Assembly (NCBI RefSeq): GCF_016616235.1
Contig: NZ_CP067100.1
Span: forward strand, 496,001-560,000
DNA length: 64,000 nucleotides
Direction: 5' to 3'
Source: Bradyrhizobium diazoefficiens
GTDB lineage: Bacteria; Pseudomonadota; Alphaproteobacteria; Rhizobiales; Xanthobacteraceae
Part shown: in pieces, positions 22,372-30,637 of the stretch
Numbering within the stretch: position 1 is the first letter of the stretch
How the letters are laid out: every line of letters begins with the position of its first letter
Notes under the pieces: generated by a model
Told to the model about the DNA's origin: nothing
What the model saw: only the letters and a program-made list of their open reading frames with translations
The model's database searches: none
Position numbers and translations under genes: made by a program

Positions 22372-22902
22372 ATGCTGCGCCGCCTTCTTCAACCGGTCTG
22401 GGTCCTGCTGGCGATCATCTTCCTGATCGAAGCCTGGCTGTGGGACCATCTCGAGCCGATCGTTGCAAAGGTCGTCGCAGCCATTCCGCTCGCGCGCTTC
22501 AAGCAATGGCTCACGGAGCGCGTCGATGCGCTGCCTCCGGCCATGACGCTGATCGTGTTCGTGGTGCCGATCATCCCGCTGTTTCCGCTCAAGCTGATCG
22601 GGCTGTATTTGCTCACCCATGAATACTGGCTGACCGGCGTATCCACGTTCCTGTTCGCAAAGCTGCTCGGCGTCGGCGTCACCGCCTTCGTGTTCGACGT
22701 CACCCGCGACAAGCTCTTGGAGATGCGCTGGTTCGAGCGGCTGTATGAGCTCGTCTTGAAGCTGCGTGCAAAGGCGCACCTGCTGGTCGACCCGGTCAAG
22801 CAGCGGATCAGGGAGCTGATCAGCGGTAATGGCGAAGGCTGGTCCGCCCGCACGCTGCGCTTGATCCAGCGTTTCAGAAAGAGCGTGCACGAGGCGCGCT
22901 GA
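22372..22902 (+). CDS. Small membrane protein downstream of lpd
   Basis: A 176-residue protein of unknown function, started at the ATG 22372, 34 bases after lpdA. Two long hydrophobic segments are visible: PVWVLLAIIFLIEAWLW (about residues 8-24) and MTLIVFVVPIIPLFPLKLIGLYLL (about 57-80), with a third weaker one near 88-108 (VSTFLFAKLLGVGVTAFVF). The C-terminal 60 residues are charged and basic and probably cytoplasmic. It may be co-transcribed with lpdA. I recognise no named family. Confidence 0.75.
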   Translation: MLRRLLQPVWVLLAIIFLIEAWLWDHLEPIVAKVVAAIPLARFKQWLTERVDALPPAMTLIVFVVPIIPLFPLKLIGLYLLTHEYWLTGVSTFLFAKLLGVGVTAFVFDVTRDKLLEMRWFERLYELVLKLRAKAHLLVDPVKQRIRELISGNGEGWSARTLRLIQRFRKSVHEAR

Positions 22903-22938
22903 GCGTCCGCCGCAGACTCGCTTTCGCCACACACTCGC

Positions 22939-22969
22939 CGTCATCGCCCGGCTTGACCGGGCGATCCAG
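22939..22969. repeat. Left half of a palindromic repeat split by IS30
   Basis: CGTCATCGCCCGGCTTGACCGGGCGATCCAG matches the start of the family at 4213 and 18697. Its continuation, TACGCCG, is found only after the IS at 24391. The last three bases, CAG, are duplicated on the other side (24388-24390). Confidence 0.8.
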
Positions 22970-24387
22970 GGCGGCTTCAACCGCTCGTCGCAACACTTCA
23001 GCAAAGGAGGTTGCGATGGAGAACTATGTGCGATCAGGTCGGCCCCGAGAGGCGCTACGAAGGCATTACAGACCGTTCTGGGCTGCGATTGCTTCGGGAC
23101 GATCGAGCGAGGATGCTGCGGTTGAGGCCGGGGTGTCGCCGGCGATCGGAGTACGCTGGTTCCGGAGGGCAGGCGGTATGCCGCCAACACATTTATCGCG
23201 GTCGTCCAAGCCTGCATCGGAGCGCTACCTCTCGTTCGCGGAACGTGAGGAGATTGCCATCTTGCGTGCACAGGGTCATGGGGTGCGAGCGATCGCTCGT
23301 CGGCTCGATCGGCCTCCATGCACGATCTCTCGTGAACTCCGGCGCAATGTGGCGCGCCGCCACGGTGCTCCAGAGTACCGAGCGACCACAGCACAATGGC
23401 ACGCTGATCGGTCTGCCCGACGGCCCAAGTTGGCGAAGTTGGCCGTCAATCCGGCCCTGCGGGATTATGTGCAGGACAGGCTTGCCGGTATGATCGCCAA
23501 GCCGGACGGGGAACTCCTCGTTGGCCCGAAGGTCGTGTGGAAGGGACGCCGGGCTGTGCATCGGCAAAACCGACGCTGGGCGAGGGCATGGAGCCCCGAA
23601 CAGATTTCTCGGCGACTTCGGCTCGACTTTCCCGAGGATGAGGCGATGCGCATCAGTCACGAGGCGATCTATCAGGCGCTTTATGTGCAGGGTCGAGGAG
23701 CTTTGCGCCGCGAACTGACGGCCTGCTTGCGCACCGGGCGGGCATTGCGGATGCCGAGAGCGCGCGTCCGTAAAGGCCGAAGCTTCATTCCTTCCGAGAT
23801 CATGATCAGTCAGCGTCCGGCGGAGGCCGCTGATCGCGCGGTGCCGGGCCACTGGGAAGGTGACCTCATTATGGGTCTGGGAAGCTCCGCGATCGGCACC
23901 CTGGTGGAGCGTACGACCCGTTTTACCATCCTGTTGCATCTGCCGCGTATGACGGACCAGGAACGGGAAGCTGGGGTGAAAGGATCTGCACTCGCCGGAC
24001 ATGGCGCTGAAGCCGTGCGCGACGCCATCACCCGCGCAATCTTCACCATGCCCGAGCAACTGCGCCGGTCGCTGACCTGGGATCAAGGAGCTGAGTTGGC
24101 TCAGCATGCACGTCTGAGAATTGACGCAGGCGTGCAGGTCTACTTCTGCGACCCTCATAGCCCATGGCAGCGCGGCACCAACGAGAACACCAATGGGTTG
24201 CTGCGCCAGTACTTTCCCAAAGGGACCGATCTCAGCATGCACAACGCCGATGACCTTGAGGGCGTCGCTCTTGCTCTCAATACCAGGCCTAGGAAAACCC
24301 TAGGCTGGAAAACACCAGCGGAAACTCTCGACCAATTGCTCCGAGTGAGCGATACACAGCGTGTTGCGACGAGCGATTGAATCCGCC
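22970..24387 (+). mobile_element. IS30-family insertion sequence (1418 bp)
   Basis: The ends form an imperfect inverted repeat: GGCGGCTTCAACCGCTCGTC on the left and, reverse-complemented, GGCGGATTCAATCGCTCGTC on the right, with matching continued through GCAACAC. A 3-bp CAG target duplication flanks it (22967-22969 and 24388-24390). The element carries one complete transposase and looks intact, so it may be active. It interrupts a host palindromic repeat downstream of the lpdA cluster. Confidence 0.93.
23016..24380 (+). CDS. IS30-family transposase
   Basis: A 454-residue protein started at MENYVRSGRPREA, with a strong AAGGAGG about 8 bases before the ATG. An N-terminal helix-turn-helix includes FAEREEIAILRAQGHGVRAIARRLDRPPCTISRELRRN, the IS30 signature region (about residues 70-105). 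The DDE catalytic domain has GHWEGDLIMG (first Asp), LTWDQGAEL (second Asp) and the Glu in HSPWQRGTNENTNGLLRQYFPKGTDL, the hallmark ending of the family. No stop or frameshift is seen. The gene ends 7 bases before the element end. Confidence 0.96.
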   Translation: MENYVRSGRPREALRRHYRPFWAAIASGRSSEDAAVEAGVSPAIGVRWFRRAGGMPPTHLSRSSKPASERYLSFAEREEIAILRAQGHGVRAIARRLDRPPCTISRELRRNVARRHGAPEYRATTAQWHADRSARRPKLAKLAVNPALRDYVQDRLAGMIAKPDGELLVGPKVVWKGRRAVHRQNRRWARAWSPEQISRRLRLDFPEDEAMRISHEAIYQALYVQGRGALRRELTACLRTGRALRMPRARVRKGRSFIPSEIMISQRPAEAADRAVPGHWEGDLIMGLGSSAIGTLVERTTRFTILLHLPRMTDQEREAGVKGSALAGHGAEAVRDAITRAIFTMPEQLRRSLTWDQGAELAQHARLRIDAGVQVYFCDPHSPWQRGTNENTNGLLRQYFPKGTDLSMHNADDLEGVALALNTRPRKTLGWKTPAETLDQLLRVSDTQRVATSD

Positions 24388-24471
24388 CAGTACGCCGTGA
24401 CGGCAGTGATGGAGCCGATAGGCCGCGGCGTCCTGGATGCCCCGCCTTCGCGGGGCATGACACTGTTTGTG
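24388..24471. repeat. Right half of the palindromic repeat split by IS30
   Basis: CAGTACGCCGTGACGG continues the interrupted repeat and ends with the hairpin GCCCCGCCTTCGCGGGGCATGAC. Joined to 22939-22969 minus one CAG, it restores a member of the 4213/18697 family. Confidence 0.8.
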
Positions 24472-24497
24472 TGGCGGCGCGTGTACCGCCTCAACCC

Positions 24498-25088
24498 TCA
24501 ATGCAAATGCAGCAGATGCGGCCACCACAGGCCAAGCGCGGTCATGACGAGGCCGGCGAGCGTCAGGACGCCGCTGACATAGGCGAGCGCGATCATGCTG
24601 GTGATGATGGTGGCCGAGGCCAGCACGATGCCGATCTGGAAAGCGGCGGACGCCAGCTCGAAGTGATGGTATTTCGCGGTCGCCTCGTCGCGCTCGTGCT
24701 CGGCGTGCTTGGCCTTCTCGGCGAGCTGCTCGGTGCCTTCGCCGGTCTCGGGCTCGGAACGGTAGCGCTGCGCGGTCTTGGTCCAGTCGTCGATCTGCTT
24801 CTGCAGTGCCGCCTTCTGGGCGTCGTCGGCCGTACCAGCCAGCGTGAGCTTGCCCTGTTCGGCCGCGGTCGCGACCACGGTGCGGCGGATGCTCTTGGCC
24901 TGGAAGAACGCCCAGAGATTGGCGGCCTCGACGTTCTTGCTGATCGATTCGGTCTGCGCGCCCTTGCCGAGCGTCTCCGAGATCGCCAGGAACAGCGCCA
25001 GCACGGCAATCAGAAGGGCGATCTTCTTGTTCGAGCCGGACGCGTGTTCGGCGTGCTCGGCATGCTCCATGCTTTCATGTGCGCTCAT
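24498..25088 (-). CDS. DUF4337 domain-containing membrane protein
   Basis: A 196-residue protein started at MSAHESMEHAEHAEHASG, with GGAGGG just upstream of the ATG. The first 15 residues are rich in His, Glu and Ala. Transmembrane segments are KIALLIAVLALFLAISETLG (about 20-39) and two near the C-terminus (IGIVLASATIITSMIALAYV and LTLAGLVMTALGLWW). A helical, charged middle (about 90-140, with a run of Glu/Lys/Ala) may be a coiled coil facing the other side. This is the arrangement of the DUF4337 family, of unknown function. It is monocistronic, downstream of xerC on the same strand. Confidence 0.88.
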   Translation of the reverse strand: MSAHESMEHAEHAEHASGSNKKIALLIAVLALFLAISETLGKGAQTESISKNVEAANLWAFFQAKSIRRTVVATAAEQGKLTLAGTADDAQKAALQKQIDDWTKTAQRYRSEPETGEGTEQLAEKAKHAEHERDEATAKYHHFELASAAFQIGIVLASATIITSMIALAYVSGVLTLAGLVMTALGLWWPHLLHLH

Positions 25089-25209
25089 CAATCCCTCCTG
25101 CCTGTTTATCAACGATTGACCGAACCGTGCGACCGGCGCAAGAGGCACGCAGGCTGTGACAGCTTCATGTCAGGATTCGGCGGCAATTGCGCGCCGGTTC
25201 AGCGTCCGT

Positions 25210-26175
25210 TCACCGCCGCGGATGCGCGCTGGCATAGACTTCCAGCAGCCGCTCGGAATCGATGCCGGTATAGACCTGCGTCGTCGAGAGCGAGGAGTGG
25301 CCGAGCAATTCCTGGATGGCGCGCAGATCGCCGCCGCGTGACAGTAGATGCGTGGCAAAGGAATGGCGCAGCGCGTGCGGCGTCGCGCTGTCGGGCAGGC
25401 CGAGCGCGCCGCGCAGCCGCTCCATCGCGAGCTGGATGATGCGCGGGCTCAAGGGGCCGCCGCGCGCGCCGACAAAGATCGGGCCCTCGGCGGGCAGTGG
25501 ATACGGGCACATCGCAACGTAGTCCTGCACCAGCGCCAGCACGTTTTGCAGCACCGGCACCATGCGGGTCTTGTTGCCCTTGCCCGTCACGATCAGCACG
25601 TCGCCTTCGCCGGGCCGCGGCACCTCGCGGCGCTTCAGGCCCAGCGCCTCGGAGATGCGCAGGCCCGATCCATAGAGCAGCGCCATCACGGCGGCGTCGC
25701 GCAGCAGGATCCAGGTCTCGCGGTCCTCGCCGGCGCGCTCGTCGGCATCGGCAAGGCGCTTGGCCGATGCCATCGGCAGCGGCTTTGGCAGGCTCTTGGC
25801 GACCTTCGGCGCGCGGATGGCCGTGAGTGCGCCGACCTTGCCCTTGCCCTCGCGCTCGAGGAAGCGGCCGAACGAGCGCAGGCCCGCCAGCGCGCGCATC
25901 AGCGAGCGGCCGGCGATGTCGTCGGCGCGGCGCATCGCCATGAAGGCACGGATGTCGGTGGCTTCGAGCGCGGCGAAGCGCGCCAGCGTCACGCGCTCGC
26001 CCCAATGGCTGCAAAGGAAATCCAGGCACTGCCGCAAGTCGCGGCCATAGGCCTCGAGCGTCTTCGGCGACAGCCGCCGCTCGGCGCCGAGATGCGCCAG
26101 CCAGCGCGTCATCTCCTGCGCGATCGAGGGATCGGCGCTGGCGAGCTCGATTTGGGGGGCGGCCGCTTTGCTCAT
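25210..26175 (-). CDS. xerC: Tyrosine recombinase XerC
   Basis: A 321-residue recombinase of the chromosome-dimer resolution system acting at dif with XerD. The N-terminal core-binding SAM-like domain is about residues 18-110. The catalytic domain has Arg in GSGLRISEAL, Lys in GKGNKTRMVP, His and Arg in HALRHSFATHLL, His in LGHSSLSTTQ and the nucleophile Tyr in VYTGID. It is divergent from priA by about 120 bases, a known rhizobial neighbour pair. Length and complete motifs argue for genuine XerC rather than a phage integrase. Confidence 0.94.
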   Translation of the reverse strand: MSKAAAPQIELASADPSIAQEMTRWLAHLGAERRLSPKTLEAYGRDLRQCLDFLCSHWGERVTLARFAALEATDIRAFMAMRRADDIAGRSLMRALAGLRSFGRFLEREGKGKVGALTAIRAPKVAKSLPKPLPMASAKRLADADERAGEDRETWILLRDAAVMALLYGSGLRISEALGLKRREVPRPGEGDVLIVTGKGNKTRMVPVLQNVLALVQDYVAMCPYPLPAEGPIFVGARGGPLSPRIIQLAMERLRGALGLPDSATPHALRHSFATHLLSRGGDLRAIQELLGHSSLSTTQVYTGIDSERLLEVYASAHPRR

Positions 26176-26297
26176 GCGCTCTGGACGGAATGATTCCGCA
26201 CAGTATATCGCATCACACCCGTTTATCGTTCGCTAAGGCCGCCTCGGGCCGCTAGCCTGAACGCCCAAGGTTCCGATTCTCCCTCCAAAGCCCATTG

Positions 26298-28508
26298 ATG
26301 GATCATTCGTCGCGCAGCAACGCCGCCCCCGCCACCGCGACCCGCATGGTCGACGTGCTGGTGCCGGTCGCGCTCGACCAGACCTATTCCTACAAGGTGC
26401 CGCGCGGGATGGAGCTGAAGGCCGGCGATCTCGTCGGCGTGCCGCTCGGGCCGCGCGAGGTGCTCGCCGTGGTCTGGGCCGAAAACGCCAATCCGGATCC
26501 GCGCCTGCACAACCGCCTCAAGGAGGTCAGCGAGAAGCTCGACGTCCCGCCGCTCAAGCCAGAGCTGCGCCAGGTCGTCGACTGGGTCGCGAATTACACG
26601 CTGAGCCCGCGCGGGATGGTGCTGCGCATGTGCCTGCGCATGGGCGAGAACCTCGGCCCCGAGCGGGTCCGCGCCGGCGTACGCTTGACTGGTGATCCGC
26701 CAAAACGGCTGACGCCGGCGCGGCAGCGCGTGATCGAGCTGTTGTCGGACCGGCTGCTGCACGGCAAGTCGGAAGTCGTCAAGGAGGCCGGCGTTTCCGC
26801 CGGCGTGATCGACGGCCTCGTCGACGAAGGCACGCTGACGGTCGAGCCGATGCCGCCGCCTCCGCCGCCACCTAGCCCCGATCCGGATTTTGGCCGGCCG
26901 GATTTCACACAGCTGCAGCGCGCCGCGGTCGATACGATGCGCGCCCTTGCGGCCAACGGCACCTTCCACGTCGCGCTGCTCGATGGCGTCACCGGCTCCG
27001 GCAAGACCGAGGTCTATTTCGAAGCGGTCGCTGAAGCGATCCGCCGCGGAAAACAGTCGCTGATCCTGATGCCGGAGATCGCGCTCACCGGCCAGTTCCT
27101 CGACCGCTTTGCGCAGCGCTTCGGCGTGCGCCCGATCGAATGGCACTCCGAGCTGACGCCGCGCACCCGCGCGCGCAATTGGGCAGCAATCTCCGAGGGC
27201 TCAGCGCCGGTCGTGGTCGGCGCGCGCTCGGCGCTGTTTCTGCCTTATGCCAACCTCGGTCTCATCGTGGTCGATGAGGAGCACGATCAGGCCTACAAGC
27301 AGGATGAGGGCGTGCATTACCACGCCCGCGACATGGCGGTGGTGCGCGCGCATATCGCAAAGATCCCGGTCGTGCTGGCCTCGGCGACGCCCTCGGTCGA
27401 ATCCGAGGTCAATGCGCGCAAGAACCGCTATCAGCGCATTGCGTTGCCCTCGCGTTTCGGCGGCCAGCACATGCCGCATATCGAAGCCATCGACATGCGC
27501 CGCGAGCCGCCCGCGCGCGGCCGCTATATCTCGCCGCGGCTTGCTGGCGAAATCAGGACCGCGATCGAGCGGCGCGAGCAGGCGCTCTTGTTCCTCAACC
27601 GCCGCGGCTACGCACCGCTGACGCTGTGCCGCGCCTGCGGCCATCGCTTCGCCTGCACCATCTGCGATGCCTGGCTGGTCGATCACAGATTCCGCCAGCG
27701 CCTCGTCTGTCATCATTGTGGCTTCTCGGTGCCGCGCCCGCATATCTGTCCGAACTGCTCGGCCGAGGAATCGCTGGTCGCAGTCGGTCCCGGCGTCGAG
27801 CGTTTGCAAGAAGAGGCCGCCGCGCTGTTCCCCGAAGCGCGCACCATGGTGCTGTCGAGCGATCTCATCACCTCGATCGAGACCATGCGGAGCGAGCTCG
27901 CCGAGATCGCGCAGGGCCGCGTCGACATCATCATCGGCACGCAGCTCGTGGCCAAGGGCCACAATTTTCCGCGGTTGAATCTGGTCGGCGTGGTCGACGC
28001 CGATCTCGGCCTCTCCAACGGCGATCCGCGCGCGGCGGAACGCACCTGGCAATTGCTCAACCAGGTGATCGGCCGCGCCGGCCGCGAGCAGGGCCGCGGC
28101 GTCGGCTATCTCCAGACCCACCAGCCCAATCATCCCGTGATGAAAGCGCTGATCGCCTGCGACCGCGAGGCCTTTTACGACAGCGAGATCGATCTGCGCG
28201 AGAAGACGCTCTATCCGCCGTTCGGACGCCTCGCGAGCCTGATCATCTCCGCCGGCGACCGCCCGAGTGCCGAAGGTTTTGGCCGCCGCCTCGTGACGCT
28301 CGCGCCGCGCGACGAGCGCGTGGTGGTGCTGGGCCCGGCGGAAGCCCCGCTCGCCGTCATCAAGGGCCGCTACCGCTTCCGCATCCTGGTGAAATCGGCG
28401 CGCGGCTTCGATCTCTCGGACTATTTGCGCAACTGGCTCGCGGTCTGCCCGAAGCCGACTGGCAATCAAAAGCTAGAGGTGGACGTCGACCCGCAGAGCT
28501 TTTTGTAA
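26298..28508 (+). CDS. priA: Primosomal protein N' (replication restart helicase)
   Basis: A 736-residue superfamily 2 helicase that restarts stalled forks. The N-terminal DNA-binding domain has VDVLVPVALDQTYSYKVP. Walker A is GVTGSGKTEVY, the DEAH-type box VVDEEHD, and motif III LASATPS. The zinc-binding insertion has paired cysteines in LCRACGHRFACTICDAW and CHHCGFSVPRPHICPNC. The C-terminus has GTQLVAKGHNFP and QVIGRAGREQGRG. The ATG at 26298 is used; a TTG lies just before it. Upstream of the atp operon it is in its usual alphaproteobacterial neighbourhood, with an IS inserted between. Confidence 0.97.
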   Translation: MDHSSRSNAAPATATRMVDVLVPVALDQTYSYKVPRGMELKAGDLVGVPLGPREVLAVVWAENANPDPRLHNRLKEVSEKLDVPPLKPELRQVVDWVANYTLSPRGMVLRMCLRMGENLGPERVRAGVRLTGDPPKRLTPARQRVIELLSDRLLHGKSEVVKEAGVSAGVIDGLVDEGTLTVEPMPPPPPPPSPDPDFGRPDFTQLQRAAVDTMRALAANGTFHVALLDGVTGSGKTEVYFEAVAEAIRRGKQSLILMPEIALTGQFLDRFAQRFGVRPIEWHSELTPRTRARNWAAISEGSAPVVVGARSALFLPYANLGLIVVDEEHDQAYKQDEGVHYHARDMAVVRAHIAKIPVVLASATPSVESEVNARKNRYQRIALPSRFGGQHMPHIEAIDMRREPPARGRYISPRLAGEIRTAIERREQALLFLNRRGYAPLTLCRACGHRFACTICDAWLVDHRFRQRLVCHHCGFSVPRPHICPNCSAEESLVAVGPGVERLQEEAAALFPEARTMVLSSDLITSIETMRSELAEIAQGRVDIIIGTQLVAKGHNFPRLNLVGVVDADLGLSNGDPRAAERTWQLLNQVIGRAGREQGRGVGYLQTHQPNHPVMKALIACDREAFYDSEIDLREKTLYPPFGRLASLIISAGDRPSAEGFGRRLVTLAPRDERVVVLGPAEAPLAVIKGRYRFRILVKSARGFDLSDYLRNWLAVCPKPTGNQKLEVDVDPQSFL

Positions 28509-28534
28509 GGACTGCCGCCGCGAGGCACCCTGCG

Positions 28535-28649
28535 CTCCCTCCCCCCTTGTGGGGGAGGGCAGGGGAGGGGGTAGCCCCGGAAAAGGTGTGAGTGAGAGCC
28601 ACAAGATGCTTTTAGGCAATCGAGGGAATCCCCGTGTGGCACCCCCCTC
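28535..28649. repeat. Left part of a long palindromic repeat split by IS481
   Basis: It begins CTCCCTCCCCCCTTGTGGGGGAGGG and runs through GAATCCCCGTGTGGCACCCCCCTC. The missing right arm, CCTAACCCTCCCCCACAAGG, lies beyond the IS at 29962. A sister copy is at 38310-39830. Confidence 0.75.
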
Positions 28650-29961
28650 TGTCCAGCGGATGGATGGGTAACAAAACAGACCGGATGGATAGGTAACAAT
28701 CGTTCATGGTTTGGTCGGCTGCGGCGCTGCGCTAGCGCAGCGCCGCAGCCTGCGTGTTTTCTGGTCGATGATGCCGATCGGTATGTGGAAGAAGCGCACT
28801 TGCCATTGCCCATCGGCGGCCTCCTCGACGGCAACGGCCTCACCAATGAGAGCGCTGGAGATGTGAATGAGTTCGCCGCGCCACTTGATCTCGCCGTTGG
28901 AGCGGACCTGGCGCACCGCGGCTTCGGCTGGATAATCCGGCTCCGGAAGCCGCCTCGGCATCGCACGAGACGAAGGCTGATAGACGCTGGCAGGTGGGCG
29001 CTGGCCAAGTGACTCGTGCGGTCGTTCTTCGTTGTAGTCGCGCACGAATGCCGCGAAGCGACGAGCCTGCGCGGCCTGGGTCGGCGGCGGCGGCTGCATG
29101 GCCTCCAGAAGCGTGAGGTGAAAACGCTCGTGGCGGCCGTTCTGCTGTGGATGGCCGGGATCAATCCGTTCATGGCGGATGCCAAGCTTGATCCACCATA
29201 CCGACAGTGCCGTCAGGCCCGTGGTTCCGGTCGAGGCGAACGGCGAGCCGTTGTCGGAGCGGATGATCTGCGGCAAGCCGTACTCGCGAAACGCCCGCTC
29301 CAGCAGCGGTTGGCACTCGGCATGTTGCGTGCTGCCCGTCGCCGCCAGGCTAATCAAATAGCGGCTGAAGCCATCGGTCACCGTGAACGGTTCAACGCGA
29401 GATCCGTCGCCCAGGCGGATCCAGCCCTTGTGATCGAGCGCCCATACATGGTTGGCATGCTGAGGCACCGTCAGTTGCCCCATGCGCGGCGGCGCACGCC
29501 GCCGGGTCCGACGGTTGCTCACCAGTCCCGCCCGTTTGAGAATCCCGCCCGCCGTCGAGGCCGACGGCCAATCGACGTCCCCTTGGCGAGCCTCAAGTTT
29601 GCTGACGATCTTGCGCGGTCCCCAGCTCGGCCGCTCAAGCCGCAGCCCCACAATCGCATCCACGATGTGCTGTGGTGTCGCCCGTCCATGAACCCGCGCG
29701 GCATGGGAGCGATCCGCCAGCCCGGCAGGTCCTTCCAACCGGTAGCGCTCCAGCCACTTATAACCGGTCTTGCGGCTAATCTCGTAGCGCTCGCAAAGCT
29801 CCGTCATCGTCCACAAGCCGGTTCGCTGATCCGAGATGAAGCGAACTCGTTCGTCCATTGTACAGCTCTCCCGCCAAGGCATCGGCTGATCCTCCCAGCC
29901 GACAGAGAACTGTCACCCATCCATCCGGTCTACTCTGTTACCTATCTATCCGGTCTGGACA
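28650..29961 (-). mobile_element. IS481-family insertion sequence (1312 bp)
   Basis: The ends are TGTCCAG...CTGGACA (TGT...ACA, as usual for the family). Each end contains two degenerate tandem copies of a roughly 20-base unit, CCGGATGGATRGGTAACA, which are probably transposase binding sites. CCTC precedes the left end (28646-28649) and follows the right end (29962-29965), consistent with a 4-bp target duplication. One intact transposase is inside. Confidence 0.87.
28704..29858 (-). CDS. IS481-family transposase
   Basis: A 384-residue protein started at MDERVRFISDQRTG. The helix-turn-helix region is TMTELCERYEISRKTGYKWLERYRLEGPAGL (about residues 14-45). The rve-type DDE integrase core has WALDHKGWIRLG (first Asp), TDGFSRY, IIRSDNGSPF (second Asp) and the Glu in QQNGRHERFHLTLL, then RPHESLGQRPPASVY. 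A C-terminal beta-rich domain (GEIKWRGELIHISSALIGE) follows. All catalytic residues are present and the frame is intact. Confidence 0.95.
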   Translation of the reverse strand: MDERVRFISDQRTGLWTMTELCERYEISRKTGYKWLERYRLEGPAGLADRSHAARVHGRATPQHIVDAIVGLRLERPSWGPRKIVSKLEARQGDVDWPSASTAGGILKRAGLVSNRRTRRRAPPRMGQLTVPQHANHVWALDHKGWIRLGDGSRVEPFTVTDGFSRYLISLAATGSTQHAECQPLLERAFREYGLPQIIRSDNGSPFASTGTTGLTALSVWWIKLGIRHERIDPGHPQQNGRHERFHLTLLEAMQPPPPTQAAQARRFAAFVRDYNEERPHESLGQRPPASVYQPSSRAMPRRLPEPDYPAEAAVRQVRSNGEIKWRGELIHISSALIGEAVAVEEAADGQWQVRFFHIPIGIIDQKTRRLRRCASAAPQPTKP

Positions 29962-29998
29962 CCTCCCTAACCCTCCCCCACAAGGGGGGAGGGAACGC
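29962..29998. repeat. Right arm of the palindromic repeat split by IS481
   Basis: CCTCCCTAACCCTCCCCCAC then AAGGGGGGAGGG complements the left part at 28535. Its first four bases are the duplicated target CCTC. Confidence 0.75.
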
Positions 29999-30038
29999 AG
30001 CCGTGTGCTTCACTCACTTCATTGCAATAACGGAAGAA

Positions 30039-30076
30039 CAAAAAGCCCGCGGTCCCCCAAGACCGCGGGCTTGTTT
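30039..30076 (-). terminator. Intrinsic terminator of the rlpA gene
   Basis: On the minus strand AAGCCCGCGGTC / GACCGCGGGCTT form a 12-bp stem with a 6-base loop, followed by TTTTTGTTC. It lies 58 bases beyond the rlpA stop. Confidence 0.9.
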
Positions 30077-30133
30077 CACGCGTGCATCAAACTGATGAAA
30101 ACTGCGCGTGTGATGTAAGGCGCGTCGAACGCC

Positions 30134-30637
30134 TTAGGAGACGACTTCCGCGGTGACGCGGCCGACACCAGCACCGGTGAGGCCGATGGCACGCGCGGCG
30201 CCCGTGGAGAGGTCGAGGACACGGCCGCGCACGAACGGGCCACGGTCGTTGACGGTAACGATGACGCTCTGGCCGCCATGGGTGACGCGCAGCTTGGTGC
30301 CGAACGGCAGCGAACGGTGCGCCGCGGTCAAGGCGTTCTGGTTGAAGCGCTGGCCCGACGCGGTCCGGCTGCCGGACTCGTTGCCGTAGTAGGAAGCCAT
30401 GCCCGAGAAGCTGCGGCCGGTGCCGGAGGACGGCGTCATCGCCGCATTGGCGTTGCGCCAATCCGGGCCGGAATTGGTGTCGGCCTGGGCGTGGTGGCGG
30501 TGATGGTGAGAGTGGCGGTGAGGCCGGGATTTCGCGGAAGCTTCGGTGGCAGTTCCACCGACGATGAGAGTTGCGGCAACAAAGGCAATCGCCGTGCGCG
30601 GCCGGGTCACAGAGCCCAGCGTCTTCAAAGATAGCAT
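30134..30637 (-). CDS. RlpA-like septal ring lytic transglycosylase family protein
   Basis: A 167-residue exported protein. The signal peptide is about residues 1-35, ending in TEASA. A His-rich stretch (RPHRHSHHHRHH, about 38-49) follows, then a double-psi beta-barrel: GMASYYGNESGSRTASGQRFNQ, AHRSLPFGTKLRVT and VTVNDRGPFVRGRVLDLSTGAARAIG. RlpA proteins bind or cleave peptidoglycan strands lacking stem peptides. There is no lipobox Cys and no SPOR domain, so it is a short soluble variant. An 18-bp dyad lies 22 bases upstream of the start codon. Confidence 0.92.
   Translation of the reverse strand: MLSLKTLGSVTRPRTAIAFVAATLIVGGTATEASAKSRPHRHSHHHRHHAQADTNSGPDWRNANAAMTPSSGTGRSFSGMASYYGNESGSRTASGQRFNQNALTAAHRSLPFGTKLRVTHGGQSVIVTVNDRGPFVRGRVLDLSTGAARAIGLTGAGVGRVTAEVVS

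Noticed and set aside
22953-23015. An extended IS30 transposase start
   Set aside because: The extension reads across the terminal inverted repeat and host repeat; AAGGAGG lies just before the ATG at 23016.
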